Origin: Pseudomonadota bacterium
GTDB lineage: Bacteria; Myxococcota_A; Bradymonadia; Bradymonadales; GCA-2716585
Length of the DNA stretch: 64,000 nt
NCBI GenBank assembly: GCA_005804885.1
Contig: SYOX01000083.1
Span: 1-64,000 of the forward strand
Direction: 5' to 3'
Of the stretch, positions 17,597 to 26,734 are shown piece after piece (position 1 is the first letter of the stretch; every line of letters begins with the position of its first letter). The translations under genes were made by a program, and so were the position numbers. Below the pieces are notes generated by a model that did not search any database, was not told the DNA's origin, and was given only the letters and a program-made list of their open reading frames with translations.

Positions 17597-18634
17597 TCAG
17601 AGGACGAGCTCGGCGAGGATGCGCAGGGCGTCGACGCCCATGCCGCCGACGATGAGGGTGCCGACGTTGGTCTGCTTCCAGACGTCGACGCGGTCGCGGA
17701 GGTGGTCGCGGGTGCCGATGAGGTAGAGGGTGTCGACGAGCTTGTCGGAGACGGCGGCGACGGCCTCCTTGCGCTGTCCGGCGAGGAAGAGGTCCTGGAT
17801 CTTGTGGGCCTCGGCTTCGAAGCCGGCGCGGCAGATGTAGTCCTTGTAGAAGTTCTTCTCGCGCGAGCCCATGCCGCCGATGTAGAGGGCGAGCTGAGCC
17901 TTGAGGGGGGCGCGCAGGCGGTCCATGTCGGCGGGGTCTGGGCTGTAGGCGACGGCGACGGTGGGGGCGACGTCGAAGGTGTCGAAGTTCTTGCCCTTGC
18001 CGGCGCGCGCGAAGCCCTCGCGCAGGCGATCCTCAATGATCTCGGGGCGTTCTGGGTTCATGCAGGTGAGCAGGACGCCGTCGGCGATCTCGGCGGAGGC
18101 GGTCTGCGAGAGCGGGGCCATGGAGCCTGTGTAGATGGGGATGTCGGTGCGGCCGTGCATGATGCTGCGCAGCGGCTTGCCCTGTCCGAGGCCGTCGGCG
18201 CCGCGGTAGGGGATCTGGTACTTTTCGCCGTCGAAGGACAGGGGGGCGTCGCGGGCCAGGATGGCGCGGACGATCTCGACGTACTCGCGCATCCAGGTCA
18301 GCGGTTTGGTGAAGGGCTGGCCGTGCCAGCCCTCGACGACCTGGGGTCCGCTGGTGCCCAGGCCCATGATGAAGCGGCCGCCGGAGAGGGCGTCGAGGGT
18401 CATGGCGGTCATGGCGGCCATGGCGGGGGTGCGGGCCGGGATCTGCATGATCGCGGTGCCGAGCTTGATCGTGGAGGTCTGGGCGGCCAGCCAGGCCAGC
18501 GGCGTGACGGCGTCCGAGCCCCAGGCCTCGGCGGTCCAGACCGAGTCGTAGCCGAGGCGCTCGGCCTCCTTGACCAGCTCGACGTCGAGGGCCAGGCCGG
18601 CCCCGGAGTAGCCCAGCATCAATCCAAGTCGCAT
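17597..18634 (-). CDS. LLM-class F420-dependent oxidoreductase
   Basis: The protein has 345 residues in a luciferase-like TIM barrel. It has MRLGLMLGYSGAG, EAERLGYDSVWTAEAWGSDA, LGTAIMQIPARTPAMAAM and GRFIMGLGTSGPQVVEGWHG, the F420-binding side of the LLM family. It most resembles the Rv3520c-type subgroup, an assignment from memory. The substrate is unknown. The gene ends 10 bases from the npdG stop. Its place in the cofactor locus supports F420 rather than FMN. AAGGGAGGACGCG before the ATG is a clear ribosome-binding site. Confidence 0.9.
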   Translation of the reverse strand: MRLGLMLGYSGAGLALDVELVKEAERLGYDSVWTAEAWGSDAVTPLAWLAAQTSTIKLGTAIMQIPARTPAMAAMTAMTLDALSGGRFIMGLGTSGPQVVEGWHGQPFTKPLTWMREYVEIVRAILARDAPLSFDGEKYQIPYRGADGLGQGKPLRSIMHGRTDIPIYTGSMAPLSQTASAEIADGVLLTCMNPERPEIIEDRLREGFARAGKGKNFDTFDVAPTVAVAYSPDPADMDRLRAPLKAQLALYIGGMGSREKNFYKDYICRAGFEAEAHKIQDLFLAGQRKEAVAAVSDKLVDTLYLIGTRDHLRDRVDVWKQTNVGTLIVGGMGVDALRILAELVL

Positions 18635-18714
18635 CGCGTCCTCCCTTGGCCAGCGGCCATTGTCTCGCTCTCGCCTGCCCGGCGCCGATCGCGCCGACTC
18701 ACGGCGTCAACACC

Positions 18715-20700
18715 TTAAAGATCCTCGCGCCGCCGGCCGGCGATGAGCGCGCCGACGATCAGCGCGAGGGCGATCGGCGCCCAGGGCGTCCTCGGAGGGT
18801 TGGCCGGCGGGATGGTGCAGCAGCCGCCGCCCTGGGGGGTCGCGGGGGTGCCCCCGTCGACGTCGAGGTCCGGGCCCATCTCGGGCTCGGGCGTCGGGTT
18901 GGGCTCGGGGTTGGCGTCGGGCTCGGGGTTGGCCTCGGGCTCAGGCTCAGGGTTGGGGTCGGGGCCGGCGACGCAGAGGTTGGTGTCCGGATCGCAGATC
19001 GGGCGCGTGGGGTCGGTGCAGTCGGCGGCGCTGGCGCAGCCCGGCACGCAGGCGTCCTCGTCGCCGCCGACGCTGGCGCAGCGGTAGCCGCGCCGGCAGT
19101 CCGGCGCCCCCTGGCAGATCCGCAGGCAGAAGCTGCGCCCGAAGACCTCGCCGCAGACGCCGTCGGCGCCGCAGTCGTCGTCCTGGACGCAGTCCTCGTC
19201 GCCGCAGTAGCCGCCGACGAAGGCCGCGTGCTCCGGCGGCGACAGGCAGATCAGCGCCCCGGCGCACTCGCCGTCCTCAAGGCAGGCGCTGCCGATCTCG
19301 GCGCCCTCCTCGGCGCAGTCCTCGTCGGCCTCGTCGGCCTCCCCGTCGCAGTCGTTGTCCCGGCCGTCGGCGCATTGCTCGGGCGCGGGGGTCACCTGGG
19401 CCTGGCAGTCGCCGAAGCGGCCCATCTGACAGAACTGGCGGCCGGGGGCGCAGGCGCCGACGCCCTCGGTGCCCTGCGGGCCATCGTAGCAAGGCTGCTC
19501 CTGGCCGTCCTGGCACTCGTCGCCCAGGCACGCGCTGAACGCACCCCAGGTGCAGGCGTCGCTGCACACCCGCGTCTGGTTGCCGCCCTCGCAGACCAGC
19601 GCCTCGACCGCGCCGCGGGCGCACTCGCCCTCCCCCATGCACGACCCGCCGGGGGTCCAGCCGCAGGCGTCGTCGCAGACCTCGGTCTGGGTGCCGCAGT
19701 TGCCGCAGACGGCGGCCCGCTCGTCGCCCGGCGCGCACTCCCCCTCACCGCCGCAAGTGCCGAAGGGGCCGAAGTTGCCGTCGTTGCCGCAGCGCCGGGT
19801 GCGGGTGCCGCAGCTGCCGCAGGCCTCGGACTCCTCGACGCCGGGGGTGCACTGGACCATGGCCGGCTCGACGATCAGGCGCATGTCGTAGAAGTTGAAG
19901 TCGTTGCTCTGCTGCGGCGAGATGCGCAGCCGGTAGGTGCCGACAGCCAGCCTCGGGGCCAGCAGCGCGGTGTCGCCGGGGTTGTCGACGCCATCGGCGA
20001 TCCGGCGGTCGTTGGTGTCAAAGAGGGCCACCTCCAGGCGCCCGAAGGCGGGCTCGTGGACGAGGGTGAAGCTCAAGTTGGCCGGCGTCGGGTCGATGTT
20101 GACGAAGACCCAGTCCTGATCGCGCCCGATCCGCCCCCGCGTCAGGCCGATGCCCAGGTTGTTGGCCGCGCTCGGGTCGTCATCGGGCTCCTCGCCGTCA
20201 TCGTCGACCTCGGCGATGTCGATGTTGCCGGTCTGCGGCTCCTCCAGGTTGCAGAAGAAGCCGCACTCGTCCTTGTTGACGTCGGCCTCGGCGAAGATCT
20301 CCGTCCCCCCGACGCCGTCGGTGCCGAAGTTGGTCGAGCAGTCGAAGGTCCGGTCGACGGCGCCGGCCCGGAGCTCGGCCGGCGTGATGGTGAAGTCGGC
20401 CTGGAAGAGCAGATCGTTGCCCAGCGCGTCGTCCTCGAAGACCCGGATCACGATCGTGTCGCCGGCCGTGAAGTCGATCTCCCCCGATCCGGCCTGGATG
20501 CGGACGGTGCAGCGGCTCCTGGCGTCCTCGGTGATGGCCTGATCCCAGGTCGTCAAGGTCAAGACCGCGTCGCGATCCGTGTCGGTGACGGTGACCGTGT
20601 TGGGCAGCGCGAAGGCCGCGCTCGCCCCGAAGAGCGAGGTGAGCAGGACGAGGGCGGGCCAGCCGGCGGCCCTGGCGATGGTAAAGGGGTGGGCTCTCAT
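18715..20700 (-). CDS. Cys-rich secreted protein with MopE-type motif and MYXO-CTERM-like tail
   Basis: The protein has 661 residues. The ATG at 20700 has AGGAGC six bases upstream and opens a signal peptide ending at ASAAFALP. A beta-rich domain (PTVTVTDTDRD onward) is followed by an acidic DDDGEEPDDDP patch and a domain with TYRLRISPQQ, like bacterial pre-peptidase C-terminal folds. At least three Cys-rich modules with C-G-x-C-G and GEGEC spacing come next. Then come a MopE-like EQCADGRDNDCDGEADE, further Cys pairs and a Pro-Glu linker. The end, GGGCCTIPP, a hydrophobic helix and GRRRED, fits a myxosortase-type signal. No enzyme signature; probably surface-anchored. Confidence 0.88.
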   Translation of the reverse strand: MRAHPFTIARAAGWPALVLLTSLFGASAAFALPNTVTVTDTDRDAVLTLTTWDQAITEDARSRCTVRIQAGSGEIDFTAGDTIVIRVFEDDALGNDLLFQADFTITPAELRAGAVDRTFDCSTNFGTDGVGGTEIFAEADVNKDECGFFCNLEEPQTGNIDIAEVDDDGEEPDDDPSAANNLGIGLTRGRIGRDQDWVFVNIDPTPANLSFTLVHEPAFGRLEVALFDTNDRRIADGVDNPGDTALLAPRLAVGTYRLRISPQQSNDFNFYDMRLIVEPAMVQCTPGVEESEACGSCGTRTRRCGNDGNFGPFGTCGGEGECAPGDERAAVCGNCGTQTEVCDDACGWTPGGSCMGEGECARGAVEALVCEGGNQTRVCSDACTWGAFSACLGDECQDGQEQPCYDGPQGTEGVGACAPGRQFCQMGRFGDCQAQVTPAPEQCADGRDNDCDGEADEADEDCAEEGAEIGSACLEDGECAGALICLSPPEHAAFVGGYCGDEDCVQDDDCGADGVCGEVFGRSFCLRICQGAPDCRRGYRCASVGGDEDACVPGCASAADCTDPTRPICDPDTNLCVAGPDPNPEPEPEANPEPDANPEPNPTPEPEMGPDLDVDGGTPATPQGGGCCTIPPANPPRTPWAPIALALIVGALIAGRRREDL

Positions 20701-20824
20701 GATCGCTCCTGACAACTGGCGCGCGCGCCGTGTTCCACCGACAATAGGCCAGAGTGGGCGTCCGGCTCAAGCTCGCCGGGCTCCGACGCTTCGCGAGCCC
20801 TTCCTGCTCGGGTCGTGGATCTGC

Positions 20825-20830
20825 TATGAT
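20825..20830 (+). promoter_or_regulatory. Candidate -10 element of the nidogen/TSP3 gene
   Basis: TATGAT (five of six consensus bases) lies 60 bases before the GTG start in the divergent gap 20701-20889. The -35 at the right spacing (TTCCTG) is poor. Tentative. Confidence 0.3.
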
Positions 20831-20889
20831 CGCCTCCGGTGCAAGGAAAGGACACAGAGACGCCTTGTAGATCCATGAGGGAGCGGACA

Positions 20890-23112
20890 GTGCATAAGAT
20901 TTTTTCATTAGTTATTACAATATTTTGCGTGACATGGATCGGAGCCGGGGTGGCCAGCGCGCAGATCGTCTGTGACGGAACCCCGGACGCCTTTGACACC
21001 ACCTGCTCGCCTGCGATGGCCTCCTTCGAGGCGGTGACGACCGTCTCGGGGGTGTCCAGCGACGACACGGTCGTTGGGCCCTTCCCCATCGGCTTCACCT
21101 TCAACTTCTATGATCAGGATTATACTCAGGTTTTCATCAGCTCGAACGGCTTCGTCACCTTCCTGCCCGACCAGGTCAACGGGTGCTGCTCAGGGCAGCC
21201 GATACCGCAGGGGGGATCGCCGGACGCGATCATCGCAGCGCTGTGGACCGATCTGAACCCCGGCGCAGGCGGCGTGGTGCGCCATGGGGTGCTGGGCACG
21301 GCGCCCAACCGGCGCTTCGTCGTCAGCTTCGAGGGCGTGCCCTACTTCGGCGATCCGGGTCAGGTGAACTTCCAGATCGTCCTCTTTGAGGATGGCGACG
21401 TGGAGATCCGCCACGGCCAGATCGCGGCGACCACCCGGATCATCACCGTGGGCGTCGAGAACGAGTCCGGGACCATCGGCCTCCAGCTCCAGAACGCCCA
21501 GGGGGCGCCGCCGAGCCAGCAGGCCTATCGGCTCTCTCGGGTGACCTTCCGGGCCGACGCGGGCGGCAACTACCCGATCACCGAGGGGACGCCGTTCGTG
21601 ACGCTCAGCGCGGCCCGCTCGCGCGGCGAGATCGTCGCCTTCGCCTGGGATCTGGACAACGACGGGCAGTTCGACGACGCCGCCGGCCCAGCGGCCGACT
21701 TTGACAGCTCCGGGATGGACGGGCCGGCCTCGGCCACCGTCCGGCTGCAGATCACCGACGTGTCCAACGCCGTGGAGACGGCCGAGGCGACGATCCAGGT
21801 CGCCAACGTCGCCCCGACGATCGACAGCACCCCGGACGAGATCGCCGGGGTGGGCAACCTCTACACCTACTTCGTCCAGGTCGTCGATCCTGGGGCCGCC
21901 TTCGATCCGCCGACCTTCGAATTGCTCGAAGGCCCCGCGGGCATGACGATCGACGCTCAAGGGCGGCTGACCTGGACGCCGACGCCGGCCGACTTCGAGC
22001 TGACCTACGACGTGGCCATCGTTGCGGACGACGGCGACGGCGGGCGCGGCGAGCAGCGCTGGTCCGTCACGGCGCTGGCCCCGGACGAGGACCGGGATCG
22101 CGTCCCGGACGAGAACGACAACTGCCCGCAGGTCGCCAACTTCGATCAGGGCAACAACGACGAGGACGGCCAGGGCGACGCCTGCGATCTGGATGACGAC
22201 AACGACGCCATCTCGGACCTGACGGACAACTGCCCGCTGAACGCCAACCCCGACCAGCGCGACACCAACCTGAACAGGCGCGGCGACGCCTGCGACGAGG
22301 ACGACGACAACGACTTCGTCCCCGACGTGGAGGACAACTGCCCCCTGGTCACCAACCCTGACCAGACCGACACCGACGGCGACGGCGTCGGCGACGCCTG
22401 CCAGGGCGACGCCGACTTCGACGGCCTGCTCGACGATGAGGACAACTGCCCCGAGGTGGCCAACACCGACCAGCTCGACACCGACGGCGACGGCCTCGGG
22501 GACGTCTGCGACGGCGACATCGACGGCGACGGCCTGGACAACGGGGCCGAGGAGATGGCCGGCTCCGACCCGCTCGACACCGACAGCGACAGCGACGGCC
22601 TCAGCGACGGCGACGAGGTCAACCTCCACGGCACCGATCCGACCCGCGACGACACCGACGGCGACGGCCTGAGCGACCGGGCCGAGATCGACCGCGGCAC
22701 CGACCCCACCCTCGCCGACACCGACGGCGACGGCCTCGATGATGGCGACGAGGACGCCCGGCGCACCGACCCGCTCGACTCCGACACCGACGACGACGGC
22801 CTGACCGATCGAGATGAGGCCCTGACCCTGCTGACCGATCCGCTCCTGCCGGACTCCGACGCGGGCGGCGTGGACGACGGGGCCGAGATCGACGGCGGCA
22901 CCGACCCCAACGACCCCGCCGACGATCTCCCCGAGGCCGAGCCCGAGGACGCCTTCAACAACGACGCCCCGGACGAGGAAGAGGGCGATGATCCGGGCGT
23001 CGACACCGACGAGTCCTGCGCCTGCAGCGCGCTGGCGCGGCCGACGAGGACATCCCCCTGGCCTCTGATCGGGCTGCTGCTCGCGGCGTTGATCGCGCGG
23101 CGACGGCGGTGA
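20890..23112 (+). CDS. Secreted nidogen-like / thrombospondin type 3 repeat protein with MYXO-CTERM-like tail
   Basis: The protein has 740 residues from GTG 20890, which has GAGGGAG six bases upstream; an ATG at 20875 is possible. Signal peptide KIFSLVITIFCVTWIGAGVASA is followed by a NIDO-like domain (GFTFNFYDQDYTQVFISSNGF, IIAALWTDLNP, VNFQIVLFEDGDVEIRHG). Ig-like or cadherin-like modules follow (FAWDLDNDGQFDD, LTWTPTPADFELTYD). A long calcium-binding run of DNCPxxxNPDQxDTDGDGxGDAC and DTDGDGLSDxxE units comes next. The tail ESCACSAL, a helix (PLIGLLLAALIA) and RRRR is a sorting-signal candidate. It is transcribed away from the 18715-20700 gene, so two surface proteins share one intergenic region. 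Confidence 0.9.
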   Translation: MHKIFSLVITIFCVTWIGAGVASAQIVCDGTPDAFDTTCSPAMASFEAVTTVSGVSSDDTVVGPFPIGFTFNFYDQDYTQVFISSNGFVTFLPDQVNGCCSGQPIPQGGSPDAIIAALWTDLNPGAGGVVRHGVLGTAPNRRFVVSFEGVPYFGDPGQVNFQIVLFEDGDVEIRHGQIAATTRIITVGVENESGTIGLQLQNAQGAPPSQQAYRLSRVTFRADAGGNYPITEGTPFVTLSAARSRGEIVAFAWDLDNDGQFDDAAGPAADFDSSGMDGPASATVRLQITDVSNAVETAEATIQVANVAPTIDSTPDEIAGVGNLYTYFVQVVDPGAAFDPPTFELLEGPAGMTIDAQGRLTWTPTPADFELTYDVAIVADDGDGGRGEQRWSVTALAPDEDRDRVPDENDNCPQVANFDQGNNDEDGQGDACDLDDDNDAISDLTDNCPLNANPDQRDTNLNRRGDACDEDDDNDFVPDVEDNCPLVTNPDQTDTDGDGVGDACQGDADFDGLLDDEDNCPEVANTDQLDTDGDGLGDVCDGDIDGDGLDNGAEEMAGSDPLDTDSDSDGLSDGDEVNLHGTDPTRDDTDGDGLSDRAEIDRGTDPTLADTDGDGLDDGDEDARRTDPLDSDTDDDGLTDRDEALTLLTDPLLPDSDAGGVDDGAEIDGGTDPNDPADDLPEAEPEDAFNNDAPDEEEGDDPGVDTDESCACSALARPTRTSPWPLIGLLLAALIARRRR

Positions 23113-23207
23113 GCCTCTCGGCAGGTTGATGCTCGCCGGGAACCTCGCCCTGACCTTTCGTCGGGCCGCCAGGGCGAGTCGCAGGGGCGTCGGGCGCTGG
23201 AGCGCGA

Positions 23208-24533
23208 ATGGGCGACAAGAAGGACAAGGGCCTCGGGGCGATCAGCACGTCGTGGCTGGGCCGCAATGCGAAGTCATCGGCGATGGCGCTCAAGGTGGCC
23301 GCGACGATGGGCACCGGTGCGATCAAGCGGGCCGTGTCGGGCGGCGAGGGGCAGGCGGACAAGGAGGCCGCGGCGGCGCTGGAGCTGCTCACGACGATGG
23401 GGCAGCTCAAGGGCGCCGTGATGAAGGTCGGCCAGATGATCAGCTACATGGACACGGCGCTGCCGGAGAGCTGGCGAGGCCACCTGGAGGATCTGCAGGA
23501 CAGGACCCCGCCGGTGGACCCGGAGTCGGTGGCGAGGCTGATCGAGGCCGAGCTGGGGCGGCGGCCCGAGGCGCTCTTCGCGCGGTGGGAGCCGATGCCC
23601 TTCGCGGCGGCGAGCATCGGGCAGGTGCACCGGGCCACGGACCTTGAGGGCCGGGAGGTGGCCGTCAAGGTTCAGTATCCGGGGATCGTCAAGGCGCTCA
23701 AGAGCGATCTGCGCAATGCGTCGATCGTCAACGCCATCACGGGGCCGGCCTTCAGGGCGGTGGACTCCAAGGGGATCGTGGGGGAGATCCGGGATCGGCT
23801 CCTGGAGGAGTGCGACTACAGGCAGGAGGCCGACAACCTGGATCACTTCGCGGCGCTGTGGGCCAAAGAGCCGATGGTCGCCTTTCCGGAGGTGGTGCGG
23901 GAGCTGTCGACCGAGCGGGTGTTGACGACGGGCTTCGTCGACGGGCTGCGCTTCAAGGACTTCGCGGCCTCGGCCTCCCAGGCCGAGCGCGACGCTGCGG
24001 GCCGCACCATCTTCCGCCTGGCCTTCGGGTCGATCTTCAAGCACTTGATCTTCAACTGCGATCCGCACCCCGGCAACTACCTCTTCAGGGACGGCGAGGT
24101 GGTCTTTTTGGACTTCGGGTGCGTCAAGCGCTTCGATCAGGGCTTCGTGGACGGGTGGAAGGCGCTGATGCGGGCGGCGCTGGAGAACGACAGGCCGCGC
24201 TTCGATCACCTGATGCGGGCCAGCGGCATGGCCAAAGAGGGCTTTGACTACGCCCACCACTTCGAGATCGTGCGCTACCTCTACAGGCCGTGGCTGCACG
24301 ACAGGCCCTTTCGCTACACCCACACCTACGTCTCGGAGTCCTTCCGGCTGATGATCGGGGACAACCCCAACAAGTTCAAGATGGACATGCCGCGCGACTG
24401 GGTCTTCGTCAACCGGCTCCAGTGGGGGCTCAACTCCGTCCTGGCCAGCCTTGAGGCCGAGGGAGACTGGCGCTCGATCATGCTCGACCTGATCTACGCG
24501 CCCGGCGAGCCCAGGCCCGCGCCCTTCCCCTGA
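23208..24533 (+). CDS. ABC1/UbiB (AarF) family atypical kinase
   Basis: The protein has 441 residues. The KxGQ motif characteristic of the family is in LKGAVMKVGQMISYMD (about residue 70-80). The Ala-rich nucleotide loop is AAASIGQVHRA, the ATP-binding Lys is in VAVKVQYPG, and the catalytic stretch is NCDPHPGNYLF with metal-binding LDFGCVKRF. These proteins are linked to isoprenoid-quinone biosynthesis or lipid handling. No quinone genes adjoin it, so the substrate stays open. The first 30 residues are basic and lack a signal. GGAGCG precedes the ATG. Confidence 0.93.
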   Translation: MGDKKDKGLGAISTSWLGRNAKSSAMALKVAATMGTGAIKRAVSGGEGQADKEAAAALELLTTMGQLKGAVMKVGQMISYMDTALPESWRGHLEDLQDRTPPVDPESVARLIEAELGRRPEALFARWEPMPFAAASIGQVHRATDLEGREVAVKVQYPGIVKALKSDLRNASIVNAITGPAFRAVDSKGIVGEIRDRLLEECDYRQEADNLDHFAALWAKEPMVAFPEVVRELSTERVLTTGFVDGLRFKDFAASASQAERDAAGRTIFRLAFGSIFKHLIFNCDPHPGNYLFRDGEVVFLDFGCVKRFDQGFVDGWKALMRAALENDRPRFDHLMRASGMAKEGFDYAHHFEIVRYLYRPWLHDRPFRYTHTYVSESFRLMIGDNPNKFKMDMPRDWVFVNRLQWGLNSVLASLEAEGDWRSIMLDLIYAPGEPRPAPFP

Positions 24534-24568
24534 GGTCGACGCGGGGCGAAGGTGTGCGGCCCTTAAAC

Positions 24569-24596
24569 TTGACGTGAGCCGTCGACGGGTCATACT
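24569..24596 (+). promoter_or_regulatory. Candidate sigma-70 promoter for the coiled-coil gene
   Basis: TTGACG (24569-24574), 16 bases, CATACT (24591-24596), about 50 bases before the ATG at 24646. Five of six and four to five of six consensus matches make this the best promoter-like site I saw in the window. Confidence 0.5.
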
Positions 24597-24645
24597 TTCA
24601 CCTGGGAAGACCTACATCACCCCTCACTGGAAGCAAGGTGCCAGG

Positions 24646-25761
24646 ATGGCCTCTTCAATCATCAGGAAGGAAGCCTCTAACCCCGCAAGCGTTGCGGGGC
24701 ACGGCGCGATCGTACCGATGTGGATGGACCGCGAGGATCTCTGTCACGCGCTGGGCGTCTCCCATCGCACCCTCAAGCGGCTGCTCAAGCGCGGCGCCGT
24801 CGAGCGCCGGATCTCCGACCATGAGGCGCGCTACCGCCCCCTGCTCTCGCGCGAGGCCATCCGACAGCTCGTCGAGCTCGACGATCTCCCGACGGCGCAG
24901 GCCCCCTCGTCGGAGTTCGATCTCGACGGGCCGAGCGGCGCCGTGCTCGAGGCGCTGGCGGAGCTGGACTTCGGCGATCTGGGCCTGGACGAGGCCAGCT
25001 TCGACAGCCTGGATCTGAGGGCGGAGAGCGGCGCGGGCTTTGGCCCCTCGACCCTCGACGCGGCGCTCTCCATCGGCGAGGATCGGCTGCGGCTCGTGCT
25101 CGAAGGGGACCGGGTGCTCTTCGCCGACGCGACGCATCAAGCGCACGATGAGGCCGCCCAGGAGCGCGAAGCCGCCCAGGAGCGCGAGGTTGTTGAACAA
25201 ACCCAGCTCGCGCTTCAGCGCGCCGAGCAGGCCATCGCGGAGCGGGAGCAGGCGGCGGCGAAGATCGCCCGGCTGGTCCAGCTGCGCGACGGGGCCATCG
25301 AGGCCAACAGGGCGCTGCTGAACGAGCACCATCGGGTCGCCCAGGAGCGCGACGGGCTGCTGGAGCGCTCCTCGGCGCTGATCGAGGAGCGCGACGACGC
25401 CCTCCGTGACCTGGCCCGCGCCGTCCACCAGCGCGAGCAGACCTCCCTGCAGCTCGACCACGCGATCAACCAGCGCGACAAGGTCAACAACCAGCTCAAC
25501 CGGGTGATCGATCAGCGCGACGCCACCCTCAAGAAGCTCGAGATCGCCGTCGACCAGCGCGCCACGGCCGTGCGCCATTATGAGCAGGCCCGACAGCTCC
25601 TCCTCGACTGGAAGACCTGGCAGCAGAGCGCCCAGCGGACCCTCGACCAGAGCGAGGCCCGCGCCCTCAAGGCCCATCAGCTCGCCCTGGAGGCCCTTGA
25701 GGTCCCCTGGTGGAACCTCAGCCGCCGCCGCCAGATCCGAGAGGCCCTCAAGACCCTCTGA
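24646..25761 (+). CDS. HTH-like N-terminus with long heptad coiled coil
   Basis: The protein has 371 residues. Residues 28-75 (DREDLCHALGVSHRTLKRLL, then SREAIRQLVEL) look like a MerR/excisionase-type winged helix. An acidic linker follows, then a coiled coil from about 165 to 340 with repeating Q/E-R-D heptads such as AVDQRATAV, HAINQRDKVNNQL and VHQREQTSL. The repetition implies internal duplication. A basic tail (WWNLSRRRQIREAL) ends it. It could be a DNA-associated structural or polarity protein. No family is recognised. Its 3' end overlaps the Mut7-C gene by 14 bases tail to tail. Confidence 0.75.
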   Translation: MASSIIRKEASNPASVAGHGAIVPMWMDREDLCHALGVSHRTLKRLLKRGAVERRISDHEARYRPLLSREAIRQLVELDDLPTAQAPSSEFDLDGPSGAVLEALAELDFGDLGLDEASFDSLDLRAESGAGFGPSTLDAALSIGEDRLRLVLEGDRVLFADATHQAHDEAAQEREAAQEREVVEQTQLALQRAEQAIAEREQAAAKIARLVQLRDGAIEANRALLNEHHRVAQERDGLLERSSALIEERDDALRDLARAVHQREQTSLQLDHAINQRDKVNNQLNRVIDQRDATLKKLEIAVDQRATAVRHYEQARQLLLDWKTWQQSAQRTLDQSEARALKAHQLALEALEVPWWNLSRRRQIREALKTL

Positions 25762-26248
25762 GCCGCTCGGAGCGCCCACGGGCGCACAGCCTCTCCAGCT
25801 CCCGCAGGCGCTCAAGCATGTGATCGGCGTGAGAGCCGGCCCAGTAGACCCGACGGCACCCGCCGCAGAACTCCACCCGCGTCACGAAGCCCACGAGCCC
25901 CGACGGGAGCTCGTCGAAGTGCTCCGGCCCGCCCTCGACCAACACCACATTGCACTTGAGGCAGCGGCTCAAGGGCGCGAAGAGCCAGTCGATCTCGATG
26001 TCCGCGTGCCGGCCAAGCTCCACCGCGCAGTCCTCGAGCGCGTTGGACGAGAGCACCACGCGCCGCCCCGCGGCCGCCCTGTGGTCGTGGATCTCCTGAT
26101 CGCAGGTCAGCAGGATCCGATCCTCGCGCACGGCCAGCGCCACGACCTCCCGGTCGGGCCAGTCCGCCTCGGCCCAATGCGTATCGTAGCCCGCCACCCT
26201 GAGCCAGTGGCCGAGCCCCAGGAGCATCCGGTCGCACAGGATCTTCAT
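25748..26248 (-). CDS. Mut7-C RNase domain protein with zinc ribbon
   Basis: The protein has 166 residues. The ATG follows an excellent GGAGGGAGGTG. The first part is PIN-like: MKILCDRMLLGLGHWLRVAGYD, then REDRILLTCDQEI and RRVVLSSNALED, with Asp residues where a nuclease would bind metal. The C-terminal CLKCN and EFCGGCRRVYWAGSH give two Cys pairs, as in the Mut7-C family. Predicted RNA nuclease; no partner gene is obvious. It converges on the coiled-coil gene. Confidence 0.9.
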   Translation of the reverse strand: MKILCDRMLLGLGHWLRVAGYDTHWAEADWPDREVVALAVREDRILLTCDQEIHDHRAAAGRRVVLSSNALEDCAVELGRHADIEIDWLFAPLSRCLKCNVVLVEGGPEHFDELPSGLVGFVTRVEFCGGCRRVYWAGSHADHMLERLRELERLCARGRSERLRGS

Positions 26249-26734
26249 CACCTCCCTCCTCCGTCGCGTCCACCGGAGCGATCGCCCCACGCTCCTCGCA
26301 CCGCCCGTTGGGCGGGCTCGTCGGGTGGGGCGTGGATAAGCGGGGGGGGGTGCGCCCGAGGGGCGCAGGCCAGCGGGCGGACCTCGGAGGATCGCAGGGC
26401 CGGCCCTGCGCGTCAACTGAACCTATGGACAGCCATCATACAATATCCTGGGGTGCGCTGCCCCAGGTGTTGACTTCGGTCGTGCGGGGGCCTGCGACCG
26501 AGAGGGCGCAGCCCACCCTGAGATTCTAGCCCCACCCGACGAGCCCGTCCCCAACGGGGGCGGTGCGAGGAGCGTGGGGCGTTCGGCGAGCGTGGTGGAT
26601 TCTTGAACCTTGGCGGACCCAGCCTGAGATCGTCCGCGCCCTGGACAGCTTTGTTGTAACCGAATCGGGCGCTGGCTCGTAACATGGGCAGCGACAGGGC
26701 GCCGACCGCGCCCAGACAACCGAAGGAAATCCTC
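26249..26734. repeat. Intergenic repeat array (modules A, B and A-short)
   Basis: This 486-base gap between the divergent Mut7-C and msrB genes holds an inverted module A (26284-26381), module B (26461-26522) and the last 53 bases of module A (26529-26581). The same two modules, in the other orientation and order, open the window at 1-228. No frame here looks coding. From 26582 on there is single-copy sequence ahead of msrB. Confidence 0.75.

Noticed and set aside
18646..20712. 688-codon plus-strand frame opposite the Cys-rich surface protein
   Set aside because: Val/Ala/Gly-rich without motifs. The minus strand has a signal peptide, ordered Cys modules and a sorting tail.
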